Positions 1-11,509 are shown, counted from the first letter of the stretch. The stretch is DNA of 64,000 bases from Beverwykella pulmonaria (GCA_001599595.1 BCHH01000012.1:822813-886812); one strand, 5' to 3'. The notes: generated by a model from the sequence alone, not told the origin. Program-made: numbers and translations.

Positions 1-409
1 CTGCAAGTCCCAGTCTTCAGGACTACCTCGAGTAAGAGCAACGCCACAAACCAGCTCACCGGGCACCATAGGCTGGTAAAAGACAAAAAGCCACTGGCTT
101 GGAAGCGTATCACGGGCAGGACTACCTGGTCGTCGACCAAGCCTCCGGTTTGCAGGGCAGGGTCGTTTATCGCGTCGACGGGCGTGATGCGTGATTCATA
201 TACACGGGCCCCGGGTGCCTGCTTGGTTGATCGGTCTTAGATCTGAGGAACCTGAACCTGGCTTTGCTCTGTGTCTGTTATTAATATCGAGCTGGTCTGC
301 TGTTGTCGCTCTCTTCTTTAGTCCGCTCTTCCCTCCTCTTCCTCTTTCCTTCAACCTACCTTTATTTCAACTCCCAATTACTCATAAACTCCACATCCAC
401 ATAGCAATC
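1..409. other. Upstream region and pyrimidine-rich leader of the reductase gene
   Basis: I see no convincing gene in positions 1-290. Positions 300-390 are strongly pyrimidine-rich on the plus strand (runs of CTCTTC and CCTCTTCCT). This is the usual look of a leader just upstream of the start codon in well-expressed filamentous-fungal genes, so it probably belongs to the gene starting at 410. Confidence 0.4.
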
Positions 410-1802
410 ATGCCTGCCGAGACTCCAATGGTCACTCTCAACAATGGCAACAAGATGCCCCAAGTCGGATTTGGTCTGTGGAAAGTAGAAAACGAAATCT
501 GCGCGGATGTTGTCTATACTGCCATCAAGGCTGGCTACAGGCTGTTTGATGGAGCATGTGGTACGTGAAATCCATCTTTCGTGAACCCGGAGAGACTATC
601 AGCAATATCAAGCTGCCTTCATCCCTCATAGCTTCGGTATAGGTCTTGACCAAGCCATGAGGACAAATGGAGGTGGGCAAGCTGCCTCGGCCCATGGTAG
701 TCTTGGAGTCAATTCAATCATACGAGGGAGAAATCTTTCTAGTTGATGCGCGAAGTAACTCAGCCACGCTGGTTCAATGCTAGGTTTGCCCTGCTGGTCC
801 ACATGACGTGAGGTCTCCGGTCTTCGGGATGCGGTCCTGAATACCCGGTAGTGGCATTGACCCCTGCTCTTTTCTCGGAATCGAACGACAAAGTCTCTCG
901 GAACGAGAACGCTGACATGGCTCGCAGACTACGGCAACGAAGTTGAGTCAGGACAAGGTGTAGCGCGTGCGATCAAGGAGGGGCTTGTGAAGAGGGAGGA
1001 CCTCTTCATCGTGAGCAAGCTGTGGAACTCGTTCCATGACCCGGAGCAGGTCGAGCCAATTGTCAGGAAGCAGCTCGCCGACTGGGGATTGGACTACTTC
1101 GACTTGTACCACATCCACTTCCCGGTCTCGCTCAAATATGTTGCCCCCGAGGTCCGATATCCCCCAGGTTGGTACTTTGATGGCGAGAGTAAGATTGAGC
1201 ACGGCAAGGCCTCGCTGGAGAGCACCTGGAAGGCTCTCGAGGAGGTGCACAAGAAGGGCCTGGCCAAGAGTATCGGAATCTCCAACTACAATGGCGCGCT
1301 GCTGCTTGACCTGTTCACCTACGCTACCATCACACCGGCCGTGCTCCAAATCGAACACCACCCGTACCTCGTCCAGCAGAATCTCCTTACTCTTGCCAGA
1401 GAACATGGCCTGGCCATCACTGCCTACTCCTCGTTTGGCCCACAGTCCTTTATCGACTGCGACATGAAGCTTGCTGCAGACACCCCGCTCCTCTTCGACC
1501 ACCCCGTGATCCAGAAGATTGCCGACGCACACGGAAAGACCACGGCGCAGGTGCTGCTCAGATGGTCCACGCAGAGAGGCATCTCTGTCATTCCCAAGTG
1601 TTCCAACTCGCAGCAGCGTCTGGAGGAGAACTTGGATGTGACGAGCTTCGACCTGACTAAGGAGGAGATTGACGAGATCTCAGGGCTGGACAAGAACCTC
1701 CGGTTCAACGCACCCACGAACGTAAGTGCCCCTTCGCTTTCTCTATCTTGAGATATGCTAATCGCATTGTAGTACGGCATCCCGGTCTACAACTTTGCTT
1801 AG
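410..1802 (+). CDS. xyl1: Aldo-keto reductase, D-xylose reductase type
   Basis: Three exons (410-560, 928-1721, 1773-1802) give 324 aa, the usual length for fungal xylose reductases. The enzyme would reduce D-xylose to xylitol in the cytosol with NAD(P)H, the first step of fungal pentose catabolism. The first splice rebuilds the active-site segment FDGACDYGNE (Asp and Tyr of the tetrad). VSKLWN carries the catalytic Lys and YHIHFP the catalytic His. The IPK-S-N stretch near the C terminus is the coenzyme-binding loop. The last exon adds only nine residues ending VYNFA. The ATG at 410 fits the conserved N terminus, which has the substrate-loop sequence [10 protein letters not shown]. Intron 1 is unusually long at 367 nt; intron 2 is 51 nt. 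A related aldo-keto reductase of other specificity cannot be excluded, but the size and motifs favour xylose reductase. Confidence 0.85.
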
Positions 1803-3354
1803 CCGTGCCCTTCTCTTGGCGGATACCACTTGGCAGGTGCAAGCATGGCGACCGCGGTGTTCGTGACAAATTCGGCATGATGGGTTAATAGCAAGTATCG
1901 TATCGAGTCGTAATAGCATCGGAGCATCTATTTCCAATCGTCCCAGGCAAACAGCGTGCATGTTCCCGTTTGTACATGTGGGGCCGAGAGCAACGGATGA
2001 ATCGTGAAAGTGCATGTGTTGTAGGATGCGGTTCCTGAAGCCGTGTCACCGTGCTGATATGTACGGTAGTTGAGTAATGGGATCCTGCTGATGCGGTGCG
2101 CCGTATCACAGAGTGAAACCGTTGCTGCCATCCTCAACACCCGAACCACACAGCCTCAGACATGCTCTCCCCGAGACAAACCTTTGTGTTTGTGCGTCCC
2201 GTAGCATGCGCGTGGTGCTAGAGGCTGCAATCGCAACTATGCATGAGAAATGTAGGAAGAGAGTGACAGTGCGCCCAGCTTGCCAAGTTGTAGTCGGCGT
2301 TGTTGTCAATGTTGGAGCTGCTGAGGGAAGGAACATGTCCATGTCCATGCCGATGCCGTCGCCGTTGCTCTCATTGGCCGTAGCCCTTCGTCGAATCCAC
2401 AAGGCAGATTCGACGCTTTTGCCCACCCACCGCCATGAAGCTTGACGAGAAGAACCTTGTCTGGCTGCAGTATGTTCCACTTCAACGCCTCTCAAAAGTC
2501 TCCGAGCAAGCTCTACTCCTCATCGCAAACGACCATGCATCTTACATCAACCATCGGGCGCTAGGCCCATGAATAAAAAATAGGATTCCCGCGGCGTCTA
2601 GCACCGGTTCCGTCACAAGATCGGTTCCCCCTTCATCGACCCATCCATCGCCAACCTCATCTACCATCCGCCCAGTTCCGAATTTTCCATCCTGGCGCAT
2701 AAGTAGAATAGATGGTGCTGACCACCGCAAGTCTTCTTTTGTGATGCTTCGAGGGCGCGGGTATTATTGAAAGTGAAGGGTTCACGTCTCACGAATTCGC
2801 GATCTATAACATGAGGAGCACATAGTGCCTCGTTGTAACCGTCGGGAACAATATTATATTACATCGCACAAAACAGCACGACCGAGTGACAGCAGGGCGG
2901 AGCAGCGCCTTGCTAAATAATAATAATATTATTATTACATTGAATGTTCTTGGGGTTATTGGAGGGAGGGGAGAGGTGTGAGCGACACCGCGAAAGACAA
3001 CAGGGCAGCTCCGCGCCACTATAACATATGCTATCCCTCCACACCTTGAAGAGGACTTGGAAGTAACATACCTACCAAGAAAATCTAGATTTTTTGTGTA
3101 CTCTTCACCTACCCATGCACCTCGTTCTATCCTTCCTCACCACATGCAAACATGAAACAAGGCACACTCCAGGAACGCATATCAGAAAAGACACCCCGCG
3201 AGCTGGCTGCCTGAGAACCGACATGGAGATCACGATTTGCGCCTCGGAAATAAACATACCAAGTCAAATCCGCATCCTTCACACCCCACCAAATCCCAGT
3301 TACGGCCCTTAAGAACAACTAGAACTTCGAGGCATACCTTCCAACTCAGCCACC
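1803..3354. other. Intergenic, no firm gene
   Basis: About 1.55 kb without a supportable gene. The overlapping open frames near 2,106-2,495 on both strands have no recognisable content. A 45-codon frame at 2,435-2,572 on the plus strand has a good start context (CCGCCATG) but no known relative. A perfect 20-bp AT palindrome lies at 2,918-2,937. Confidence 0.4.
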
Positions 3355-4093
3355 ATGACTGCGTACACTACCTCACAAACAGTTTCGCAGGGCCGGTATG
3401 TTCATTACTTTCCTATGTTTTGCTTTCGTCCCAAAGTTTTCATATGTTGCCTCCATTGACATCCGCCCCAGCGGCCTTGCAGCAATGCTCTCTCTCCTTA
3501 CACTTACATCACATGTCCTCCTCCTCCTCGGTATCTTAATGTGCATGCCTTCCTCCCTATCCATATCCTCCTTACACCCAACATCCTGGTTCTCTATATA
3601 CAATCTTTTTACGGCATGCGCAAGTCTCCTAGGCGTCATTGGTACTCTCCGGGTACGTCTGTTCCTCCCCCTCATCTCCATGGCTAATTCAAGGGATGAA
3701 ATGTTAGGGAGCGATGCTGATGATATTCGATAGGCCAACTCCAACCTAATCTCAGCATACGCCCTCGTCCACAGTACAACCCTCCTCCTCATCACCCTCA
3801 CCCTACTCAGCATCTTCGTCCCTCTCTCCTCTATCGCCCTCCCCCTCCCACCATTCCTCTCAAAACGGTTCTTCGACGAGCGCGATTTCTGTCGCGAACT
3901 CGATGGTTTTAGGGGGGACCAGGCGTGGATCGTGCGGTGTAATTTGCGTGCTGCGGTGATGAAGGGCGGGGTGGGATGTCTGGTGGGGACGGCGCTAGCG
4001 GTGCAGTGGTGGGCTTTGGGGGGGATTTGGCGGTGGGGGAGAGGGTTGAAGAGGGCTAGGAAAATGGACGTTGAGAAAGGTAGGGAATCATAG
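3355..4093 (+). CDS. Four-helix integral membrane protein, unknown function
   Basis: I do not recognise the family. Three exons (3355-3395, 3472-3652, 3734-4093) give 193 aa. Introns of 76 and 81 nt keep one open frame with phases 2 and 0, and intron 1 has a TTGAC branch-like site. Four hydrophobic segments are clear: about residues 15-35 (LAAMLSLLTLTSHVLLLLGI), 52-73, 78-104 and 145-165. A charged, Cys-containing loop (FFDERDFCRELDGFRGD) lies between helices 3 and 4, and a basic Trp/Arg tail follows helix 4. The layout is tetraspan-like but I see no tetraspanin signature. The ATG has a CACCATG context. The gene converges on the F-box gene at 4427-5104. Codons near the 3' end are unusually G-rich. 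Existence is well supported by frame continuity; function is open. Confidence 0.7.
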
Positions 4094-4426
4094 GTTTTGA
4101 ATTGCATGGGTATATAACTTATGGATACACGAGAGAATAAAGTACATGTAGAAATGGAAACAATGCAGAATTGAAACGAAGAGAATAGGCCGTGAGCCGT
4201 GGGTCGTGGGTATGGTAGGAGGATCACGTTACATTTAAAATGAACCGGTGTTCATCCGCTGAGGCTGGGTCAAAGCAGAACATGCTTTTACTGACAAGTC
4301 ATCGGCCGATTCGTCTTCGTAGTGCATCGGAAGATTGATGGTAGGTGGATCGTCGGTGGCGTCTGTCTCTGTATCAGCCTTGCTCACATACCGGGCGCCA
4401 CAGCAACCCTATCGAGACCTCATCCA
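4094..4426. other. Convergent intergenic spacer
   Basis: A 333-bp region between two convergent stop codons. It must hold both 3' UTRs. AATAAA at about 4,136-4,142 is a possible polyadenylation signal for the plus-strand gene. I see nothing else. Confidence 0.5.
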
Positions 4427-5104
4427 CTACAGAAAAACCCACTCACCACATTTCCGACACATCTCCCTCACAAATAACTCTCCCTTTCCATCTTTGTGTA
4501 GAATCATACCCTTGTCCAGAGCACTCTTCCTCCAGAACATAAACCTCTTGCACTCCATTTTATTGTTCAAATACCTTGTATATGTCCGCACTGTCCTGAC
4601 TCCACAACTATCACACTTGCAACTGCACAGTCCCCAGCCCTGGACCACACCGCAATGCATGCACATTTCCCTCTTCCTACTAACCCACTCATTCCTCTCC
4701 CCACTCTCCGTGTGCACAACTCTTGCCAGTCGGCCCACATGCCATGCACAAAACCGCTGAGGGAGTTCGATAACCTCAGGCCGCGGGCCGTTGTTGGTGA
4801 ATGAGAGGGGTACGCATGCGGGGCTGCTTGAGGAATTGAAGAGGTTTGATGGATAGGTGGATTTGCAGAGGATGCAGCGAATGTGCGTGAGCTTTGGATC
4901 TGGGCGAGCGAGATGTGTGCGGATGGCCAGGCGAGCGCATTTTGAGAGAGTGGTGTTCTTGAGGTAGTGCGCGAGAGGTAGGGTGGCGTTCAGTATTGGA
5001 TGCGTGAGTTTGAGTGCAAGGATGCCGTCGGGTGCGAGGTGGTCGCCGATCTCGTAGATGATCTCTGGGGGAAGACTGATGAAGGTTGGTGTTGACGCGG
5101 TCAT
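4427..5104 (-). CDS. F-box-like protein with Cys-rich putative zinc-binding C terminus
   Basis: A single exon of 225 aa, starting at the ATG at 5104 just before the conserved F-box-like segment. Residues about 7-45 (SLPPEIIYEIGDHL, then LALKLTHPILNATL) resemble the degenerate F-box seen in many Pezizomycotina proteins, which binds Skp1 in SCF ubiquitin ligases. Several Cys pairs follow: CILC near residue 74, then CMHC, a CSCKCDSC cluster, and CRKC close to the C terminus. These suggest one or two structural zinc sites. The open frame extends upstream to 5296, but that stretch has no conserved look. The substrate is unknown. Large numbers of such F-box proteins are typical of filamentous fungi. 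Confidence 0.65.
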   Translation of the reverse strand: MTASTPTFISLPPEIIYEIGDHLAPDGILALKLTHPILNATLPLAHYLKNTTLSKCARLAIRTHLARPDPKLTHIRCILCKSTYPSNLFNSSSSPACVPLSFTNNGPRPEVIELPQRFCAWHVGRLARVVHTESGERNEWVSRKREMCMHCGVVQGWGLCSCKCDSCGVRTVRTYTRYLNNKMECKRFMFWRKSALDKGMILHKDGKGELFVREMCRKCGEWVFL

Positions 5105-7904
5105 AGTGTGTATTTGGCTACGAGGCCGACGGTGTCGACTTTGTTGTTTGTGTAGGAGCAAAGTTTTTCGATAGAATGAACGGCGTTTATGGTAAGGATA
5201 TGGAGAAGTAGACAGCTGTCCGGGTTGCGCAAACTGCCTCCCGTACTCGTTGTTTGTGTCTTTGTAGAACCAACTGCCACTCGAACGGGAAGCCAAGTCT
5301 GTGTGGATAGAGAGTCACATCTCACGTCTTTACACGACATAGTGCCGTTATAAAATGGGACTAACAAACCAGATGGGGGGGTGCTGATGTCAGTATAAAA
5401 GTCCCCATGATGGCCGCAGCAACGAGTGCAGACAGTTTCAGGTTTTGTCTGGGAGAACCATGGTGTCGGACCTTCACTATGCCGCTGGCTGGGCTAATCG
5501 AGGCAAAGGGGAACATGCGGACAGAGAACATTGGTATGAATGCAATATCCAAAAGCTGACAGCGCTGTTGGAAACCATGATGATTTTTGAGACAGACGCT
5601 CGCGTGATGAAAGGATATGACTTGGATAGACTTTACGGCGAAAACCGTTAGATGTTGGCGTCACACGCACATGATGAAATGTGATGCAGGTACAAAGAAC
5701 GCAGCGACGCACAGAAACGAAAAAGACTGCAAAGAGAACAACCATCTGTGCCCCAATACCCTGCCGCTTGATATGGAGTTGCAGTATGATTTTTGACTAT
5801 GACGGAAGAGTGGTAGTAGGCCCTCCAGAGACGAGAGGCGCAGCAAGGGTAGTTCGACAGGGTATTTTGAACCGGCCTAAAAAGAGAAATATGGACACCT
5901 GCCTTTGCTCTCAGGCTGAAGGGTGAGCCCAACATTTATTACATCCATTGCCCGTGTCCGCCTCACTGTGCCTGTTTCTGCTGCGACCGGTAAGAAACCC
6001 AGCGCTCAGACGTTGGTGGGCTCGAGGCTGATGTGTGCACAGGATGGGCAGAGCGGCGACCGTGTTCCGGCAGACGGGCGAAAGACGCGATGTATCCGAG
6101 GATGGGAAGGAGCAAAGGCAGATGGCGGAGCTCTCGGCGTGGCATGTGTTTGCATAGTACGGCATGCTGTGCGTCCGATGATATTGAAATCGTTGATGGG
6201 CGCTGTCATCATGCAGCCTTCACAGCAGCGCCCATCAGAAGCGCTGCAACCGCACACCGAGGATCCATCAAACCCCATCCGGCAGGAAAGCCGTGCACCG
6301 TCGTGCTCTGGTCTCTTCAACATCGTGGCCCTCTCCGCACCTGGAGACGACTAAATAACGCCCAAGCTAAAAGAGGCCGACTTGTGAACCACGTCGTTTG
6401 ATGAGTCTGGGTCTGTCGATGATGGGGAGATGCACGCCACCGCTGTACCAGTCTCGACCACGCTGCGCTAGAGACTCGCGATGCTCCTGTCTCTCGCCAC
6501 CGGTGATTGGAGGCGCCCAGAGATCAAAAGAACAGCCCCGCACCACCACGGGGCTGCGATAGTTAGCAGCAGTCGCGGTAGACGTGATCACACACACTCC
6601 ACGACGACAAGCTCCTGCCGAACGGAGACGCAAGAGCAGCGCGGCGCTGCGGGCATTGGTTGGAACTTGGCGATGGCGACCACAGGCGAAGGACGGGCGG
6701 GAGCAACGAGGTGGGGTGTGCAGGACGCAATGCCAATCCCATGCATCCCATTTTTTTTTTTCTGAGTTATCCTGCAGCGGCGTGCAGCAAGCCTGCTCGT
6801 TCTCGCGCGCAACCCGGAAGGTTCGCAGACGTTCGTGCCCCTCCAGAGGAGACTGGAGGGGTTGCAAAAGAGATGAAGATATGTGGTTCAACGGCCTCGG
6901 GACGTGTACATAGATATACTTACGTACATCAACGTACATAGGGGCTCCGGGTCCGCGGCGGGAAAGGAGAGGTGGGCGGAACTTATTATTATGTTATACT
7001 CTCTAGTGGGCCGTGACGAGTCCCCGATACACGGTCACATCGCTAGCCCGCGTCGAGTCTTCTGCATGCCTCTGGAATCCCGCAGCGCTGGAAGAAGACG
7101 GGTTGCGGGCGAGATGCCACAACGTCATTCCCGTGTACAGGCTGTCATCCCGCTTGGCCGGCGCGCTGCCTGGGGCCTCGTGGTGCGGCCGTCGACGTGA
7201 AATGTCGAGGGTTGCGGGTGGCAGGCTCCGGGCGCGAGGCTGTTGGCGCTCTTATAATTACCTCTGGCAACGGCGCCCACTCTGCCCAGGCGAGGGACGG
7301 CTAGCAGGCCTGATTGCGTGCAGCAGAGCGAAATGGCCCGTGAGGCGGAGATTAGTGTCTGTTCACACGCTCGGCCAGTCTAGCGTAATATTTGAGTTGA
7401 ATCTCCCCTTTCGAGAAGCTCCCTCGACCCTCGCATCCCAGCTCCTCCTCCTCCGCCGCCGCACGCCCTCTCCCTCTCTCTCCCTCACCTTCAGCGTCTG
7501 CTGCACTCAGTTTATTCACCCTGCGGCTCTGCAGAGTGGGTAGCTGTCACTCCTTGTGCCCGCCTGTGTTCGATTCAGAGTTCCTTTTCTCGGTAAGCGG
7601 CACATGTCGTCCTATCTCCAAGTCATCTCCGCTTGTGGAAGCGGCGCGCCAAAAATCTTTTTCTCCCACCCCGAGACCACCTCATTTCCCACCTAGCCCG
7701 TGTATACGTACAACAACACCGCCGACCGCTGTCACTCCTTCCACTGCCTCGCAAAAGCAATTGTCTGCTCTTACTCTAACACGCTGTCTAGTTGCAGTTT
7801 CCTTGCTCCGGGATTTTGTCCTTCCGACCGTTCCCTCGTTGCGAGCCATAATCCCCACTCGAAACCCGACCCCCGGCCGCAACCTGCCCTCTATACTCGT
7901 CGAC
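5105..7904. other. Long gene-poor region and leader of the 7905 gene
   Basis: 2.8 kb with no firm gene. A TATA-like element (TATAAAA, 5,395-5,401) points rightward at a short frame listed separately at 5460. The many open frames between 5,900 and 7,500 overlap one another on both strands and lack recognisable content. Positions about 7,400-7,900 are pyrimidine-rich on the plus strand and look like the long promoter and leader of the gene that starts at 7905. Confidence 0.4.
5460..5651 (+). CDS. Possible small protein (63 aa), unverified
   Basis: An ATG in excellent context (ACCATGG at 5460) opens a 63-codon frame about 60 nt downstream of a TATAAAA element. The composition is ordinary for a soluble protein (for example ADREHWYECNIQKLTALLE), with no repeats or low complexity. 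I do not recognise it. A second ATG at 5407 opens an overlapping 48-codon frame in another phase, so the real start, or a spliced structure, is uncertain. It could equally be a chance frame in a long intergenic region. Confidence 0.2.
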   Translation: MVSDLHYAAGWANRGKGEHADREHWYECNIQKLTALLETMMIFETDARVMKGYDLDRLYGENR

Positions 7905-9390
7905 ATGTCTTACTACAACGAACCCTCCTGGCCAGCGCCTGGTCGCCAGGCCTCGTGGGAACAGCCTCAGCCGCCGTCGCGCTCAGGTACGCGAGTTAAT
8001 ACGAAGTCAGACGTAGGGGCGATGAATAACACAACCGCAGGCGCAAGCTCGACTGTAAATACCTTCGAGGCAAACGCTTTTATTGCCCAGTTCGATGGTA
8101 CGTTGCGTTCCCGGGCCTCTCCCTCAGTCTGCGCGGGCGTTGCTAGTCTTGAATTGTGTGGTGACGCCGCAGAGGGCATCGACTGCCACTTGAACGTTTG
8201 GCTAACGATGCATCATAGAGGTCGATCGTGCCTCTGAGAACCTCGCGAAAAGCGGAAAAGGCTTTGGCTTCCCCCCAGTGGGCGGCAATCGTCGCGACTC
8301 GATGCCTGTCATGGCGCCCCGTCAATACCCCGAACAATATGGTAGGAAGACAGCTAGGGAATAGGTCAAAGGCAGGAGACTGATCAAGGACAGATCCCCG
8401 CATGGGCGGAGGTCCCCAGCGCCACCACTCTGTGAGCGAATACGACGGTATCCGCTCTCACTCTGCGTCCAACGTCCAGGGTTACTACCAGAGCCAGCGC
8501 TATGCGCCGCGACCGAACGATGCGGATCAGATGGCCCAGGCGAAGCGTCGGATGGCAGCTCAGCGTGAGCGGGAATTGCGCAACTATCATCAGGAGCAGC
8601 AATATCACAGAAGTAAGGACTCGGAATCTGGGGAACAATAGCGGAAGGACGGCTGGTTAACTAGGGTAATACAGATGTTTCTGGTTCCAAATCCGACCGC
8701 TCCATGAGTCCCAACGCGATGAGTGAAGACGACCGTCGGGAGCTCATTGCTCGCCAGCATCGTGCCTTGTATGGCGAACAGTCGGCCTTGTACAATAACA
8801 ACAATCCCACTTCGAGCCAGGACGTGCGAGTCAACTCCTCCAGTGCCGGCCGAGGACCCTCCCCATTGGCCTTTGATCCCTTCGGCACGCAGGCTCAAGG
8901 TGCCTCCAGCGAAGGCGCGGTCCAAATGCCCCCGAGAGACAAGGATGCCACGGGTGGAGCTCAGGAGGCCCGTGCTAACAGCAACTCTTCCCCGTCCTCT
9001 AACCAGAACCCAGCCTTTAGCCTGTTCGAGAACAACCAACAGGCTAGCCGCACGTCGAACTCTTCTCCTGGCGGATCACCTCCTCGCCAAGGACCCAAGT
9101 CCAACGGTGGTTCCGGTGTTGCCCCTATCGGCACTCGCCCAGCGAACCAAGGCGCACCGGCTGGTGCTGCTTTGAACAAGAGGGCAACCACGCCTCTGCC
9201 GTCGCCGCTCAGCTACAACCCATATAACGCAAGCGAGCAAAACAACAACAATAACAATAACAACGGTACTACCTCGGCTTCTTTGAATCCGTCGTCCACG
9301 GTAACCGACAAGGGCGTTGGCGGTCTTTGGAACAAAGGCCCCTGGGGCAACACACCCTCGCAGGGTGTGCAAGCCTCTGTGTGGGGTTAG
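7905..9390 (+). CDS. Conserved fungal low-complexity protein, unknown function
   Basis: Four exons (7905-8097, 8219-8341, 8394-8612, 8675-9390) give 416 aa. Introns of 121, 52 and 62 nt all leave phase 1 and have good splice sites; intron 1 ends with a GCTAAC branch site. The N terminus is MSYYNEPSWPAPGRQ. A basic, Gln-rich helical segment lies at about residues 140-178 (QAKRRMAAQRERELRNYHQ). It is followed by SKSDRSMSP and a second conserved-looking block (SEDDRRELIARQHRALYG). The remainder is Ser/Asn/Pro/Gly-rich and disordered, with an eight-Asn run and the C terminus VQASVWG. I believe relatives with the same end motifs are widespread in Pezizomycotina, but I know no assigned function. 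No domain or membrane segment is visible. Confidence 0.75.
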
Positions 9391-10225
9391 ATGTCTATAT
9401 TTGATTGGGGAGTTCGATGCACATCCGGAGTTTCTGCATTTCAGGTGTCCCGGGCATTTAGTGTCGGTCTTCCAAATGGGGGCGAGCGGGTCACGGTGGG
9501 TCGGTGAAAATTACCCTGGGTTCCAGTCATATCTTATGGCGCATTTGCTGCATCTGACTCTGGGGTTTTCGAACGGGCGTGTCTGCGGTTTGTACAGGCC
9601 GAAAATAATACGTATTTCGTGCCGGCGAACACTGGGGTTGTTACGGGGTGGTTGCTCACAAATCGGGTCAAGGTTGGTAGGGCATTGGTTCTTTCTTTTT
9701 TGTTATATCGGGTTGCAGGTGGGAGTTCTTGAAGGATTTTTTTTTCTGCTACTGCGGTTCCTTTCGCTCGAATGTCTTGGGGATCTGGAACGCGATTTTA
9801 CGGATCGGATCGGAGCAAAGAAGGATGGAATTCGTTCCATTATCTCTATCATTTTGGCGACTGTAACTATGTTAAGGGAGAATGGGAGGTTCGGTACACA
9901 TCAAAGGTTAATGGGAAAAGTGGTTCTTTGGGCAAGCGAATTTCTATTCAGTGATAGAACGATACCCCATTTAACTAGATATGTGGCTTCGAACTGGAAT
10001 AATTATCTGGCGGTATCATATAGTGTCACGTGTGAGACTGTGCGGCGACGCTAGTGTGAGCGCCGAGCCGTCGCGCTAACCCTGACCTCATCCCAGTTCA
10101 CATTTCTAGAAGCGTGGCCTCTAGACCCGGAAACTTACTTACATCAACACCAATTCCACATACACCGCCATCCACATCGCCGTCCCCCCACCCTCTACAA
10201 CCGCCTCAGAACTCCCAAATCAATT
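9391..10225. other. Intergenic, no gene seen
   Basis: About 835 bp between two plus-strand genes. A long open frame runs from inside the previous gene to 10,054, but it is in another phase and has a composition unlike a protein, so I treat it as chance. Positions about 10,130-10,225 are C-rich and probably form the SEC61 beta leader. Confidence 0.45.
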
Positions 10226-10944
10226 ATGGTACGTCCCACGCCCTGCAGCGCGCACACTCCAATTCTCACTTGGAGCGGAGCGGACACATAGCCTTCAATT
10301 TCCCGCGACCGAATGAACTACGAACCTTTTTGCCCTCACCCTCAGTACCTTGAATTCGCAATGAGAAGTAATGCTAATGGATACAACAGTCTTCTCCACG
10401 AGCCCAATCCCCCGCGACCGCGGCGTCCGGCAGCACGACGGCGCGCCAGGCATCCCCGAAGCCGCCCGGCGGCCCTGCGACGGTGATGCGGAGGAAGGCG
10501 GCTGCAGACCGCGCGGAGAAGACGGCGAACCAGAGGCCCAGTTCCACGAGGGCGGCGGGTGCGGGTGGAAGCTCGAGCACGATGTTGAGTAAGTGATGCC
10601 CCCCTCCCCGATTTGATATTTGGAGTGGAGCTGTGTAGAAGGGGCAAGGAGGATATGTGCACAAACATATTCTAGGCGCGGCGGCGGGAGTTTGGATCCA
10701 CTAGGGCTGGAGAGAAATGGAGTGAAATCGCATGAGGACGCATTGCTAACAATTGATGACAGAGCTGTACACGGATGAGTCCCCCGGGCTGAAGGTTGAC
10801 CCCGTCGTCGTCATGACGCTGTCTGTCGTCTTCATCTTCAGTGTTGTTGCCCTCCACGGTATGTTGACACCTTTCCCCATCCACCAAATTGAATCTAATA
10901 AATCTGCAGTCATCGCCAAGGTCATGCGCAAATTCACCTCGTAG
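10226..10944 (+). CDS. SBH1: Protein transport protein SEC61 subunit beta
   Basis: Four coding exons (10226-10228, 10390-10588, 10763-10858, 10910-10944) give 110 aa. This is the small tail-anchored subunit of the Sec61 translocon in the ER membrane. It promotes cotranslational import and contacts the signal-recognition-particle receptor and signal peptidase. The N terminus is cytosolic and Ser/Pro/Arg-rich. The conserved block GGSSSTMLKLYTDESPGLKV precedes a single membrane helix (about residues 78-100, VVVMTLSVVFIFSVVALHVI) and a short basic tail (KVMRKFTS). The coding part of exon 1 is only the ATG: GTACGT follows directly, and exon 2 opens with SSPRAQSP as in other fungal orthologues. Introns are 161, 174 and 51 nt. 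No upstream in-frame ATG competes. Confidence 0.93.
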
Positions 10945-11509
10945 ACTCCCCGCCTCCACAATCTCTCCCTCGCCGAATTTCCCCTCCTCGGATGGCGCTC
11001 TGCAGCGGCGCCTGACTCTTCCCCGTCGTTCTCCCACCCACGACGACATTCTCTTCTCCGCAGCGGTTACTCTGAAAGACAGGAAAAGTTCTTTGCTCGG
11101 ACATTATCATCATAAATACCTTGATTCTTCTCTTTTTTGGCGATTGCGATTGCGAATGGGGCACTGGAACGGAACGGGACTGGTGGTGTGTCTGGTTCGG
11201 TATCTTAGCTATGCGCTGGGGGTGTATTATAGGTTTGCAATGATAAGGGATATTGCAGATGTGCGAATCGTGGATTGCTGTGATGTTGCGTGCTGGAATT
11301 TCAATAGAAGGGAGTGATGATGCGCCGGGCGAAAAGGTGAGAAAGGTGATAGTCTGACTTGTGGAGCGCTGATCACACTAGCAATATGTAATATCACTAG
11401 CCAAGCAGACGCTGGGCCTCTGACATTTACAATTATATTACTACAGCAGCAGCAAATATGCGACCGACGCACGAGAATATATTATCTATGTCTATATCCT
11501 CTCATACTA
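10945..11509. other. Convergent intergenic spacer
   Basis: 565 bp between the SEC61 beta stop and the stop of the minus-strand transporter. It holds the 3' UTRs. I see no gene. Confidence 0.5.

Noticed and set aside
6367..6939. 190-codon minus-strand frame in the 5.1-7.9 kb gap
   Set aside because: It overlaps five other frames on both strands, has no domain, and its Cys/Arg-rich composition is typical of chance frames in GC-rich spacer.
9317..10054. 245-codon plus-strand open frame
   Set aside because: It overlaps the last exon of the 7905 gene in another phase, its composition is unlike a folded protein, and no family is recognisable.
10114..10353. 79-codon frame over the SEC61 beta leader
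   Set aside because: It begins at GTG, not ATG, and is in a different phase from the SEC61 beta start. It is not a credible upstream frame in a eukaryote.
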